Origin: Cryobacterium psychrophilum
GTDB lineage: Bacteria; Actinomycetota; Actinomycetes; Actinomycetales; Microbacteriaceae
Reading direction: 5' to 3'
Assembly (NCBI RefSeq): GCF_004365915.1
Contig: NZ_SODI01000001.1
Location: 1,736,001 to 1,800,000, forward strand
Length of the DNA stretch: 64,000 bases
Part shown: positions 31,042 to 39,588 of the stretch, in pieces
How positions within the stretch are numbered: position 1 is the first letter of the stretch
How the letters are laid out: every line of letters starts with the position of its first letter
Notes under the pieces: generated by a model
Database searches by the model: none
What the model was told of the DNA's origin: nothing
The model's input: the letters and a program-made list of their open reading frames with translations, nothing else
Program-made: the position numbers and the translations under genes

Positions 31042-31566
31042 TCAGAAGTGATCGGTACGGTGTTCTCGCAGGTGGTCGCGGATCTCATCCGCCTCCCGCG
31101 TGGCGGCGCGGCTCTCTTGCTCCCGCGCGGATTCGCGCAGGCACAGCGCGAGAGTCTCCAGCGAATCCGCGAGGTCGGTCGCCGTAGCGGAGAGAGGCGG
31201 GCCGTCTCGGCTCCCCTTCACGCGCATCCGCTGCATCGACACGGCTCGTTCACTCTCAAAAAGAGCCTTATCCCGGCGACCCACCTCCGCCAACCTCAGG
31301 GCGAAGACGTTAAGGGCTCGCGCGAGGGGTGCCGTGTCGTGCTGGGGATTCGCGTCGGCCTGCCGCTGATAGAGGTGAACGGCTTCCTGGGCGGCCAGCA
31401 GCGCCTTGCGAGCACTCAGTGCACTCGACAGACGGTTTGACAGCCGGGTGAGTGCGAGGGCCAGATCGGACTCCTGGGCTGGATCGGCTGCCGCCAATCG
31501 TCGGCACGCTTGTACGAGTTCTTCACTCGCCTGGACTGAACTGTCGTTTGGTGACACTGCACTCAC
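31042..31566 (-). CDS. TPR-like helical repeat protein
   Basis: 174 residues from the GTG at 31566, which has AGGAGG 6 nt upstream; the frame extends 13 codons further to an ATG without a good site. Repeats of Ala/Leu/Arg helices (LALALTRLSNRLSSALSARKA, given here by the cores LTRLSNRL, LAAQEAVHLYQRQA, LARALNVFALRLAEVGRRDK) have TPR character, with a Glu/Arg-rich end. Soluble, no signal peptide. It converges with the M28 gene 35 bp away. Possibly an adaptor for the protease cluster; that is position only. Confidence 0.6.
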   Translation of the reverse strand: MSAVSPNDSSVQASEELVQACRRLAAADPAQESDLALALTRLSNRLSSALSARKALLAAQEAVHLYQRQADANPQHDTAPLARALNVFALRLAEVGRRDKALFESERAVSMQRMRVKGSRDGPPLSATATDLADSLETLALCLRESAREQESRAATREADEIRDHLREHRTDHF

Positions 31567-31775
31567 CTGAAACCTCCTGATCGTTCGAGCAGCCGAACCG
31601 GCCATGTCACGGCCAGTATCGTTCTCCCGCCGCGCGCTGCATAGGCGTCAGGATCGTGGACCGCGACCAGGGTCCGGCCGTCCCCCGAACGCAGTCGCGG
31701 CCCGACCTGGGGACCCACGCACTCAGTCACACGGGTGACAGGATCGCTCAGTCGGGCCGCGAACGTTCGCGTCCG

Positions 31776-32993
31776 TTAGCTCTTCACATACCCATTCGGG
31801 TTGAGCACGTACTTCGTGGCCGCACCCGCGTCGAACTCCGCATACCCGCGCGGGGCATCTTCCAGACTGATGGCCTTGGCGTTGACCGCCTTGCCGATCT
31901 GTACCTTGTCGTGGAGGATGGCCATCATCAGCTGGCGGTTGTACTTCATCACCGGACATTGGCCGGTCGCGAAGGTGAGCGACTTGGCCCAGCCGAGACC
32001 GAGACGAATGGACAGGGACCCGACCTGAGCGGCAGCATCTTTCGCTCCGGGGTCACCCGTGACGTACAGCCCGGGAATGCCCAGGCCTCCACCCGCAGCG
32101 GTGACCGTCATAAGAGAGTTCAGCACCGTGGCCGGAGCCTCTTCGCCGGACGCCTTGCCATGGCCGCGCGCCTCGAAGCCCACGGCGTCGACGCCCGCAT
32201 CCACCTCCGGCACGCCGAGAATCTGTTCGATCTGCTCCCCCGGCTCGCCCTTGGTGAGGTCGATGGTTTCGCACCCGAAGCTGCGTGCCTGCGCGAGTCG
32301 CTCCGGGTTCATGTCGCCGACGATGACGACAGCAGCACCGAGCAACTGCGCCGAGACCGCCGCCGCAAGCCCGACGGGCCCTGCCCCTGCCACGTACACG
32401 GTGGACCCGACCCCGGCACCGGCGGTGTAGGCGCCGTGGAAACCGGTCGGGAAGATGTCAGAGAGCATGGTGAGGTCCATGATCTTCTCGAGCGCCTGAT
32501 CCCGGTCGGGAAACTTGAGCAGGTTCCAGTCCGCGTACGGAACAAGCACATACTCCGCCTGGCCGCCTACCCAGCCGCCCATGTCGACGTAACCGTAGGC
32601 GCTGCCCGGACGATCCGGGTTCACGTTGAGGCAGATGCCCGTCTTGCGTTCCTTGCAATTGCGGCAGCGACCGCAGGAGATGTTGAAGGGCACGGACACG
32701 ATGTCCCCGACCTTGATGAATTCGACGTCGGGTCCCGCCTCAACCACTTCGCCGGTGATCTCGTGACCCAGAACGAGGTTCTTTGGCGCCGTCGTGCGGC
32801 CTCGCACCATGTGCTGGTCCGAGCCGCAGATGTTGGTGGTCACCGTGCGCAGGATGACCCCGTGGGGCACCTTGCGACCCACGTTGGCCGGGTTCACTCC
32901 CGGTCCGTCCTTGAGTTCGAACGTGGGGTAGTCGATGTCGATAACCTCGACTTCTCCCGCACTCTTGTAGGCAACTGCTCTGTTGGCCGTCAT
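31776..32993 (-). CDS. fdhA: glutathione-independent formaldehyde dehydrogenase, zinc type
   Basis: 405 residues, close in sequence to the Pseudomonas putida enzyme as I recall it: NICGSDQHMVRGRTTAP, GHEITGEVVEAG, CGRCRNCKERKTGIC (structural zinc Cys set), AYGYVDMGGWVGGQAEYV and VYVAGAGPVGLAAA (NAD site). It oxidises formaldehyde to formate with NAD, keeping tightly bound cofactor. A GGAAGG box precedes the ATG. It lies between the protease cluster and paaZ and has no obvious tie to either; a detoxification role is the family expectation. Confidence 0.93.
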   Translation of the reverse strand: MTANRAVAYKSAGEVEVIDIDYPTFELKDGPGVNPANVGRKVPHGVILRTVTTNICGSDQHMVRGRTTAPKNLVLGHEITGEVVEAGPDVEFIKVGDIVSVPFNISCGRCRNCKERKTGICLNVNPDRPGSAYGYVDMGGWVGGQAEYVLVPYADWNLLKFPDRDQALEKIMDLTMLSDIFPTGFHGAYTAGAGVGSTVYVAGAGPVGLAAAVSAQLLGAAVVIVGDMNPERLAQARSFGCETIDLTKGEPGEQIEQILGVPEVDAGVDAVGFEARGHGKASGEEAPATVLNSLMTVTAAGGGLGIPGLYVTGDPGAKDAAAQVGSLSIRLGLGWAKSLTFATGQCPVMKYNRQLMMAILHDKVQIGKAVNAKAISLEDAPRGYAEFDAGAATKYVLNPNGYVKS

Positions 32994-33017
32994 GAAGGTA
33001 CCTTCCTAATTCTTTAG

Positions 33018-33047
33018 CCAACCGATACCCCGCAAGGGGCTGGTTGG
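33018..33047. terminator. hairpin upstream of formaldehyde dehydrogenase
   Basis: CCAACC...CCCC paired with GGGG..GGTTGG around a GCAA tetraloop, with a small internal loop, 25 nt before the formaldehyde dehydrogenase ATG. It may be a 5' leader structure or part of the paaZ terminator region. Confidence 0.4.
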
Positions 33048-33150
33048 CAGATGGATTTCTGAAGCGTGTTCCCCCACAGGGTATAGGGCGTGTGCGACAC
33101 CAAACTGAGCACTAGCTCGGAAAATATGGGCAGACGGAGAACGCGATGAA

Positions 33151-33178
33151 GCCGCCGACGGATACTCCCGTCGACGGC
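33151..33178 (-). terminator. terminator after paaZ
   Basis: An 11-bp inverted repeat with one mismatch (GCCGCCGACGG / CCGTCGACGGC, 6-nt loop) beginning 14 nt past the paaZ stop. Position and stem strength support transcription termination of the leftward paaJ-paaH-paaZ run. Confidence 0.6.
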
Positions 33179-33191
33179 CCGGCATGCGCTG

Positions 33192-35246
33192 TCAGTGCTT
33201 GGCGACGAGGGTGAGCACGTCGTACGAGGCGACCGTCTCATCGTTCTGGTTGGTGAGAATGGCGTCCCAGCGCACCTCTCCATACTCGTCGGTCTCCCGC
33301 GGCGTGATCTGCTTGGCCGTGAGCGTCACCCGGATACTGTCACCCGGGGAGACCGGCGTGAGAAAGCGCAGGTTCTCAAGGCCGTAATTCGCCAGGACAG
33401 GGCCCGGGGCCGGGTCCACGAACAGTCCGGCCGCCCACGACACGAGCAGGTACCCGTGGGCGACCCGACCGGGGAAGAACGGGTTGGCCGCGGCGGCCTC
33501 CTCGTTCATGTGCGCGTAGAACGTGTCACCGGTGAATTCGGCGAAGTGCTCGATGTCGTCGAGGTTCACGGTGCGGGATTCCGACACGATCTGGTCGCCG
33601 AGCGTGAGCTCCGCGAGGCTCTTTCTGAACGGATGCGTGTCGCCGGCATGGGTCGTTGCGCCCTGGTGCCAGATACCCGTGATGGCCGTGAGCATCTCGG
33701 GTGAACCCTGAATGGCGGTGCGCTGCATGTGGTGCAGTACCGCGCGGATGCCACCGAGTTCCTCGCCGCCCCCGGCACGGCCGGGGCCGCCGTGCACGAG
33801 CTGGGGAACGGGCGAGCCGTGCCCCGTCGACGTGCGGGCGTCGTCACGGTCGAGCACGAGGACGCGGCCGTTGAAGGCGGAAATTCCGGTCATGAGCGCC
33901 ACGGCCACGTCTGGGTCGTGGGTGGCGATGCTCGTCACGAGCGATCCGCCGCCTTGCCGGACCAGCGCGATCGCTTCGTCGAGGGTGTCGTAGCCGAGCA
34001 CGCTCGAGACCGGGCCGAAGGCCTCGACCTCGTGCACAGCATCCACGGCGGCGTCGAACCGCAACAGCAGCGGTGCGACGAAGGCGCCGTCGAGGGCGGG
34101 GGCGATGGTGCCGTCCGCGTGCACGATGGCCGGGGCATCCGTTGAGCCAACGACAAGCTCGCCGCCGGCGTCCTGCAGCCGGGCGACCTGGCGGAGCACC
34201 TCGGCGCGCTGCTCGGCGGAGACAAGCGGGCCCATCGTGACACCCTCGCCGCGCGGGTCGCCCAGCACGATGCGCGCGGCGATGCGCTTCTGCACGGCGT
34301 CGATCACGTCGCCCATGGCGGCACGGGGCACGATCACCCGGCGAATGGCGGTGCATTTCTGGCCGGCCTTGACCGTCATCTCGGTGACGACCTGCTTCAC
34401 AAAGGCATCGAACTCGGGGGTCCCTGCCGTGGCGTCGGTGCCCAGCACCGAGGCATTGATCGAGTCGGTCTCGTTCGTGAACCGCACGCCGCCCGTCTGC
34501 ACGGAGTCGCTCGCGCGAAGCTTCTCCGCTGTGGACGCGGAGCCGGTGAAGGCCACGAGGTCGCCGAGTCGAACGTCGTCGAAGAGGGTGGGGACGCTTC
34601 CGGAAACGAGTTGCAGCGAACCCTCGGGGAGCAGCCCGGAGTCGGCGAGGATGCGCACGAAGGCCTCCGCGAGGTACCCCGATGGCGTGGCGGGCTTCAC
34701 GAGCGTTGGCACGCCGGCGAGGAAGGCCGGGGCGAACTTCTCGAGGGCGCCCCACACGGGAAAGTTGAAGGCGTTGATCTGCACGGCCACGCCGGGCAGG
34801 CGCGAGTAGATGTGGCGGGCGAGGAACGAGCCGTCTTTCGAGAGCGGTTCGACCGGCCCTTCCACGAATACCTTCGCGTTCGGCAGTTCGCGGCGACCCT
34901 TCGAGGAATACGTGAAGAGCACGCCAATGCCACCGTCGATGTCCACCCAGGAATCGACCTTGGTGGCGCCCGTGCGGCTCGAGAGCGCGTATAGCTCCTG
35001 TTTGCGTTCGGTCAGCAGCAGTGCCATCTGCTTGAGCAGCACCGCGCGCTGGTGAAAGGTGAGGGCGCCGAGCGAGGCCTGGCCCACCGTGCGGGCGTAT
35101 TCGAGGGCGGCGCTGAGGTCGAGGCCCGCCGTGCTCACGCGAGTGACGATCTCACCGGTCGACGCATCGTGCACGTCGACGGCAACGGATGCCTCGGGTG
35201 GGGTGAACCAGGATCCCTGTATGTAGCTGGGCAGAATCTGTGTCAT
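33192..35246 (-). CDS. paaZ: bifunctional ring-opening enzyme PaaZ (oxepin-CoA hydrolase / 3-oxo-5,6-didehydrosuberyl-CoA semialdehyde dehydrogenase)
   Basis: 684 residues with two domains. The N-terminal aldehyde dehydrogenase (about 1-520) has the Glu in NETDS and the catalytic Cys in AGQKCTAIRRVIVP. The C-terminal MaoC-like hotdog hydratase (about 540-684) has the Asp and His pair in FTGDTFYAHMN and PFFPGRVAHGYLL. Together they open the oxepin ring and oxidise the resulting semialdehyde. GAGGAG precedes the ATG. It ends the leftward paaJ-paaH-paaZ run, 41 bp after paaH, and completes the pathway whose upper part lies 14 kb away. Confidence 0.95.
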   Translation of the reverse strand: MTQILPSYIQGSWFTPPEASVAVDVHDASTGEIVTRVSTAGLDLSAALEYARTVGQASLGALTFHQRAVLLKQMALLLTERKQELYALSSRTGATKVDSWVDIDGGIGVLFTYSSKGRRELPNAKVFVEGPVEPLSKDGSFLARHIYSRLPGVAVQINAFNFPVWGALEKFAPAFLAGVPTLVKPATPSGYLAEAFVRILADSGLLPEGSLQLVSGSVPTLFDDVRLGDLVAFTGSASTAEKLRASDSVQTGGVRFTNETDSINASVLGTDATAGTPEFDAFVKQVVTEMTVKAGQKCTAIRRVIVPRAAMGDVIDAVQKRIAARIVLGDPRGEGVTMGPLVSAEQRAEVLRQVARLQDAGGELVVGSTDAPAIVHADGTIAPALDGAFVAPLLLRFDAAVDAVHEVEAFGPVSSVLGYDTLDEAIALVRQGGGSLVTSIATHDPDVAVALMTGISAFNGRVLVLDRDDARTSTGHGSPVPQLVHGGPGRAGGGEELGGIRAVLHHMQRTAIQGSPEMLTAITGIWHQGATTHAGDTHPFRKSLAELTLGDQIVSESRTVNLDDIEHFAEFTGDTFYAHMNEEAAAANPFFPGRVAHGYLLVSWAAGLFVDPAPGPVLANYGLENLRFLTPVSPGDSIRVTLTAKQITPRETDEYGEVRWDAILTNQNDETVASYDVLTLVAKH

Positions 35247-35287
35247 TTTGGAGGGCTCCTCAATGTGGAGAATGGGCGAAGTGGGTA

Positions 35288-36178
35288 TCAGTCGGTCCAG
35301 GTGTAGAAGCCCTGGCCGGACTTGCGGCCGAGCTTTCCCTCGGCCACGAGCCGACGGAGCAGCGCGGGTGGCTCGAACCGGGCTCCGAGCTGGCTGTGCA
35401 GGTACTCGGCGATGCCGAGGCGCACATCGAGTCCCACCAGGTCGGTGAGTCTGAGCGGACCAACCGGGTGCTTGTATCCGAGCATCATGGCCGCGTCGAT
35501 GTCCTCGGCAGAGGCCACACCATCTTCGAGCATGCGGATGGCCTCGAGCCCGAGAGCGACTCCGAGCCGTGATGAGGCAAACCCGGGCGCGTCGCTGACG
35601 GTGATGGGAGTCTTGCCGAGCGCGCTCACCCAGGCTTGGGCATCCACGATGAGTTCGGGTGACGTGCCCGTGCCGGCGACGAGTTCGACGAGGTTCGAGG
35701 AAGGCACGGGGTTGAAGAAGTGCAGGCCCAGGAAGCGCGCGGGGCGCTCCAGCTGGGCGGCGAGGTCGTCGATAGAGATGGAGGAGGTGTTGCTCGCGAG
35801 GGCGGCATCGGAGCCGAGCATGGCCTCGACCCGCTGCAGGGCGTCAATCTTGAGGGCCCGAACCTCCGGCACGGCCTCAACCACGAGTTCCCGGTCGGCA
35901 AAGGCCGCAAAGTCCCAGCCCACGTGCAGGCGACCGGTGAGGTCTTCGTGCGTCTCACCGGTGGCGCCCCGGGTGACGCTCGCCGTCACGGCACGAAGCA
36001 CGCGCTCCAGGGCGGCATCGGCCTCAGCCTCGTTGCGCTCGACCAGGGCAACGTGCGCTCCGGCGAGCAGGAACGCGTGCGCGATACCCGCGCCCATCCG
36101 TCCGCCGCCCAGCACCCCGACGCGGTCGGGTACCCCATTTTCGCCGCGATCGCCAAGTTCAAGTCCCACTATGCTCAT
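35288..36178 (-). CDS. paaH: 3-hydroxyadipyl-CoA dehydrogenase PaaH
   Basis: 296 residues from the ATG at 36178, which overlaps the thiolase stop by one base (TGATG) and has GGAG 8 nt upstream; an earlier in-frame ATG lies inside the thiolase gene. The NAD-binding motif GVLGGGRMGAGIAHAF, the SNTSSISI loop and the catalytic LGLHFFNPVP His define a 3-hydroxyacyl-CoA dehydrogenase of the short form. The C-terminal dimer domain includes GYKHPVGPLRLTDLVGLD. Its place between the thiolase and paaZ supports the phenylacetate role over a butyryl-CoA role. Confidence 0.9.
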   Translation of the reverse strand: MSIVGLELGDRGENGVPDRVGVLGGGRMGAGIAHAFLLAGAHVALVERNEAEADAALERVLRAVTASVTRGATGETHEDLTGRLHVGWDFAAFADRELVVEAVPEVRALKIDALQRVEAMLGSDAALASNTSSISIDDLAAQLERPARFLGLHFFNPVPSSNLVELVAGTGTSPELIVDAQAWVSALGKTPITVSDAPGFASSRLGVALGLEAIRMLEDGVASAEDIDAAMMLGYKHPVGPLRLTDLVGLDVRLGIAEYLHSQLGARFEPPALLRRLVAEGKLGRKSGQGFYTWTD

Positions 36179-37362
36179 CAGACACGCTCCAAGATTAGGG
36201 CCGAGCCCTGGCCGACGCCCACACACATCGTGGCGAGGCCGTGCTGGGCATTTTCACGTTCCATGCGGCCGAGCAGGGTCACAACAAGTCGTGCTCCGCT
36301 CGAACCCAGGGGGTGGCCGAGGGCGATCGCTCCGCCATCGCGGTTGACGATCGACTGGTCAAGGCCCAGACGGCGGATGCTGGCCAGCGACTGGGTGGCG
36401 AAGGCCTCGTTGAGCTCGATGGCGCCAAGGTCGGCAATGCCCAGCCCGCTGCGATCCAGCACCTTGCGGGTGGCGGCGACCGGTCCAAGGCCCATGATTT
36501 CGGGGGCGAGGCCCACGCTCGCGCCGAAGACGATGCGGGCGCGCGGTACGAGGCCGTAGCGTTTGACGGCCTCGCCACTCGCCACAACCACCGCGGAGGC
36601 TCCGTCGTTGAGCGAGCTCGCGTTGCCGGCGGTGACCACTGATCCGCCCGAGACGATGGGCCGCAGCTTCGCGAGCCCCTCCAGCGTCGTGTCCCGTCGC
36701 GGTCCCTCATCGACAAGCACCACGCCGGCCTTCGTCGGAACGCCGACGATTTCGTCGACGAAGTGCCCGGCATCGATCGCGGCGGCGGCGCGCTGCTGGC
36801 TCTGCAGGGCGAAGGCATCCGCTTCGTCGCGGGTGATGCCGTCGAGGCGGGCCACCTCTTCGGCGGTTTCGCTCATGGAAAAGGTGGCCTTGTCGCGGGC
36901 CGCGAGGCGCGGGTTGACGAAGCGCCACCCGATGGACGTGTCGAACTGCGGCCCCGGCTTGGCCCAGGGGCGTTCCGGTTTGCCCTGCACCCAGGGTGCA
37001 CGAGTCATGGATTCGACGCCACCGGCGACGATGAGGTCGGCATCTCCGGACCGAATGGCCTGGGCGGCCATCGTGATCGCGGAGAGGCCAGAGGCGCACA
37101 GTCGGTTCACGGTGATTCCGGGGATCTCGTCGGGCAGGCCCGCGAGAAGGGCGGCCATGCGCGCCACATTTCGGTTGTCTTCACCGGCCTGCGTGGCGGC
37201 ACCGAAGATGATGTCGTCGATCCGCGCCGGGTCGATGCCCGCGCGGCGCACCGCTTCGGCGACAACGATCGCGGCGAGATCGTCGGGGCGAACACTGGAA
37301 AGCACTCCGCCGTAGCGACCGACGGGCGTGCGTGCTCCTCCAACGAGGTAGGCCTCTGCCAT
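36178..37362 (-). CDS. paaJ: beta-ketoadipyl-CoA thiolase (PaaJ/PcaF type)
   Basis: 394 residues, thiolase fold. Catalytic residues are visible: Cys 89 in NRLCASGLSA, the His in GGAIALGHPLGSSGAR and the second Cys in ATMCVGVGQG. The stretch DTSIGWRFVNPRL fits the beta-ketoadipyl-CoA subfamily. It cleaves 3-oxoadipyl-CoA to succinyl-CoA and acetyl-CoA, the last step, and possibly also 3-oxo-5,6-dehydrosuberyl-CoA. AGGAG precedes the ATG by 5 nt. First gene of the second paa run, with an operator-like palindrome 57 bp upstream. Confidence 0.92.
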   Translation of the reverse strand: MAEAYLVGGARTPVGRYGGVLSSVRPDDLAAIVVAEAVRRAGIDPARIDDIIFGAATQAGEDNRNVARMAALLAGLPDEIPGITVNRLCASGLSAITMAAQAIRSGDADLIVAGGVESMTRAPWVQGKPERPWAKPGPQFDTSIGWRFVNPRLAARDKATFSMSETAEEVARLDGITRDEADAFALQSQQRAAAAIDAGHFVDEIVGVPTKAGVVLVDEGPRRDTTLEGLAKLRPIVSGGSVVTAGNASSLNDGASAVVVASGEAVKRYGLVPRARIVFGASVGLAPEIMGLGPVAATRKVLDRSGLGIADLGAIELNEAFATQSLASIRRLGLDQSIVNRDGGAIALGHPLGSSGARLVVTLLGRMERENAQHGLATMCVGVGQGSALILERV

Positions 37363-37418
37363 GGTTTCTCCTGACGACGGTGTCTGCGTGGATGCTGCGG
37401 TGAACGCGATGAATTAGT

Positions 37419-37434
37419 AACCGACCGTTCGGAA
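37419..37434. promoter_or_regulatory. operator-like palindrome upstream of thiolase-paaH-paaZ
   Basis: AACCGACCGTTCGGAA with a 12-bp palindromic core (CCGA-CG-TCGG). It matches the site at 17339 at 13 of 16 positions, including AACCGA and CGTTC. It sits in the 264-bp region between the thiolase and the divergent kinase gene, so it most likely controls the thiolase run through the TetR protein encoded at 19289. Confidence 0.65.
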
Positions 37435-37626
37435 AGTAATTCTGGCAGATAGATGGCCGCGCGGCAACCTGTTTCTGCTGCAAGCACCATAGTTGGCGAG
37501 CCATTGACAGTCTCATGCTCTAGGACATAATCGGAGTAGCTGAACACCTTTCTGCCGAATGGAGTGTCGGATGTCTCTCCCTGTGGTGCTGCCAGCGCCA
37601 GCATCCACTACTGAAAGAGGACTGCC

Positions 37627-38214
37627 GTGAACACTGCCACCGAGTCGCTGACCGGGGTGATCGGAATAGACGGGCACGACGGAACGGGCAAGACCACGAT
37701 CGCTCGCGCTGCCGCCCACGCGCTGAACGCCTCTTACCAACGGCCGTTCGGCGGCGAACGCGGGTCACTTCTGGCCAGGGCCGCTGATGCCGGCGACAGC
37801 GACGGGGTACTGCGAATCGGGGAAGCTGCGATAGCGGCGGCGATTTCGCGTGCCGGTCCGGTGCGTCCCCTTGTGGTGGAGCGCTCGTGGCTGACCGTGG
37901 GTTCGCTGGTGTCTGACGAGGAATTCTATGAACGCTGGCAGCTGTGGATACCGACAATCCTGTGTTGGGCCGACCTGCCAACGACCCTCGAACGCCTGGG
38001 CATGTGCGCAGAACCGACGGAATCCATGGAGCGGCACCGGCACTACGTTGACCGCTACCGCTGCATGGCCGAGGACCGCGGCTGCGTCATCGTCGACACC
38101 TCCAACGCGACCGACGACGAGGCGATCGCTGAGGTGGTGCGCGCTGCTCGACGCCTGCTCCGCTGGGCATCAGTCCCGTCGATGCAGTCCGGACGCGCCG
38201 GAGACATCCAATAA
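37627..38214 (+). CDS. P-loop nucleoside/thymidylate kinase-like protein
   Basis: 195 residues from a GTG with GAGGA 6 nt upstream. Walker A is GHDGTGKTT (16-24), followed by DVERSW-type region VVERSWLTVGS and a lid-like Arg-rich part (ERHRHYVDRYRCMAEDR). The size and layout match thymidylate-kinase-like or deoxynucleoside-kinase-like proteins, but the canonical DRY/DRH base-binding signature of TMP kinase is not clear. Divergent from the thiolase gene. Substrate unknown. Confidence 0.65.
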   Translation: MNTATESLTGVIGIDGHDGTGKTTIARAAAHALNASYQRPFGGERGSLLARAADAGDSDGVLRIGEAAIAAAISRAGPVRPLVVERSWLTVGSLVSDEEFYERWQLWIPTILCWADLPTTLERLGMCAEPTESMERHRHYVDRYRCMAEDRGCVIVDTSNATDDEAIAEVVRAARRLLRWASVPSMQSGRAGDIQ

Positions 38215-38270
38215 CCGACACCGGGGGCTCTGACCAAAGATTTCGGGTGAGAGCTTTGCGAAAGAACGTC

Positions 38271-39520
38271 TCAGCCAGCAGCCTGGACCGGGAACTGGTT
38301 TCGGCCGTCTTTGCAGATGCGCTCGATCATGCGGGGAAGATCGTTGAGTTGGCCGACCGAGTTCAACGTTCCGTTCAGAACGACGTCGGCGACGGACGTC
38401 GGCGCGAGGCGTCCCACCGATCCCACAGGAGTGATGAGCTCACCGGCGATCGACGTGGTCGCGGCCAGCACCTGCTTGAGGCTCATGCCAACGCCGGCCA
38501 GCAGGGTGAGTTCCTGCAGGTTCTCGCCGTGCACGCCGACACCGGAATCGGTGCCCATGGCGCTACGGCCCCCGCGCTCACGGCCCGCGCAATGGATTCC
38601 CGGTGAACGCCGATGACCCGATGCGCCTTGTCGATGACGGCCGGTGAGAGGCCGCTGTTTCCGGTGGCCGCCTTACGAATCACGCCCTGGGGCGCCGCGA
38701 GAGTCGGTACGAGGTCCGCGTTCTTCTCGAGAAACAGGTCAATCGCTTCGTCGTCGAGGTAGATGCCGTGCTCGATTGTACGCACGCCCATTCGCAGCGC
38801 GTTCGTGATTCCGGCCGTGCCCTGAGCGTGCGCCATGACGTACTTCCCCTGGGCCTGGGCCTGGGCCTGGGCCTGGGTGAATTGTGAGTGTCCCGGGTCG
38901 TCAGTCGGCGACAACACTCCGCCGGTTTAACTGATCTTGATCTGGTCGGCCCTGGACCGCAGCATCCGTCTGGTTGCCTTGCGCACCTCGCCGACCCCGT
39001 CGGCGATGCCGCTCGGTCGACCGGGGTGCGAGCTCATGGTTGGGGAGACGACCCCGGATGGGTGCCAGAAGTCGGTATGGCCACCGGTCTGCGACATGAT
39101 GCTGATGGCCAGACGCAAACGTGGGCCCTTGATCAGCCCGGAGTCGACGGCGACCTTGGTATCCAGATCAGCGCCTCCGGCATCACGCGCCGAGGTGATT
39201 CCGGCACGCAAGGTGGCCTCAAGGTTACGAACCGACTTATGGAGCTGCAGGGAAAACGGCTCGGTGAACGCCTGAAGTGAGCCCAGGTTCGACGTGGTCG
39301 CGTGAATGTGCAGGTCGATCATTCCGGGCAGAACCGTCTGGCCCGTGCAATCCACGACCGTCGCGCTCGCGAATTTCGCCGGCGCACCGACGTTCGGGCC
39401 CACGTTCGGGCCCACGGCCACGATCAGGTCGTCAGTGAAGACAACATCGGTCGACTGCGGCAGAAAGCGCCCGCCATCAAAGACGTGGGCATTCGTGAAA
39501 ACCGTTCAGGGTGCAGACAT
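38271..39520 (-). pseudogene. metal-dependent amidohydrolase, broken by two stops and a frameshift
   Basis: A continuous homology to the imidazolonepropionase/prolidase-like amidohydrolases can be read on the minus strand: TVFTNAHVFDGGRFLPQ, DLHIHATT (metal ligands), TGGHTDFW, YVMAHAQGTAG, EHGIYLDDE, and MGTDSGVGVHG (catalytic Asp region). It is broken by TGA at 39506-39508 just after MSAP, by TAA at 38927-38929 between QIKIS and TGGVLSPTDD, and by a frameshift near 38565 separating AVSAGAVA from MGTDSG. The insertion of a hexanucleotide repeat also distorts it. No function is expected. Confidence 0.85.
38848..38877. repeat. hexanucleotide tandem repeat (CCTGGG)5
   Basis: Five exact tandem copies of CCTGGG inside the amidohydrolase pseudogene; in the old reading frame it adds AQAQAQAQAQ where relatives have a normal helix. 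Consistent with slippage expansion. Confidence 0.85.
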
Positions 39521-39588
39521 AATCACTTTTCGTTGGGTGGCGACGCAACGTGTGCGGCCGCGAGACGGTTGGTGGCAACGAGGGCGTC

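Noticed and set aside
31758..31771. Perfect 14-bp palindrome CGCGAACGTTCGCG just past the formaldehyde dehydrogenase stop
   Set aside because: It has no loop for a terminator and does not match the actinobacterial LexA box; one copy only, so chance cannot be excluded.
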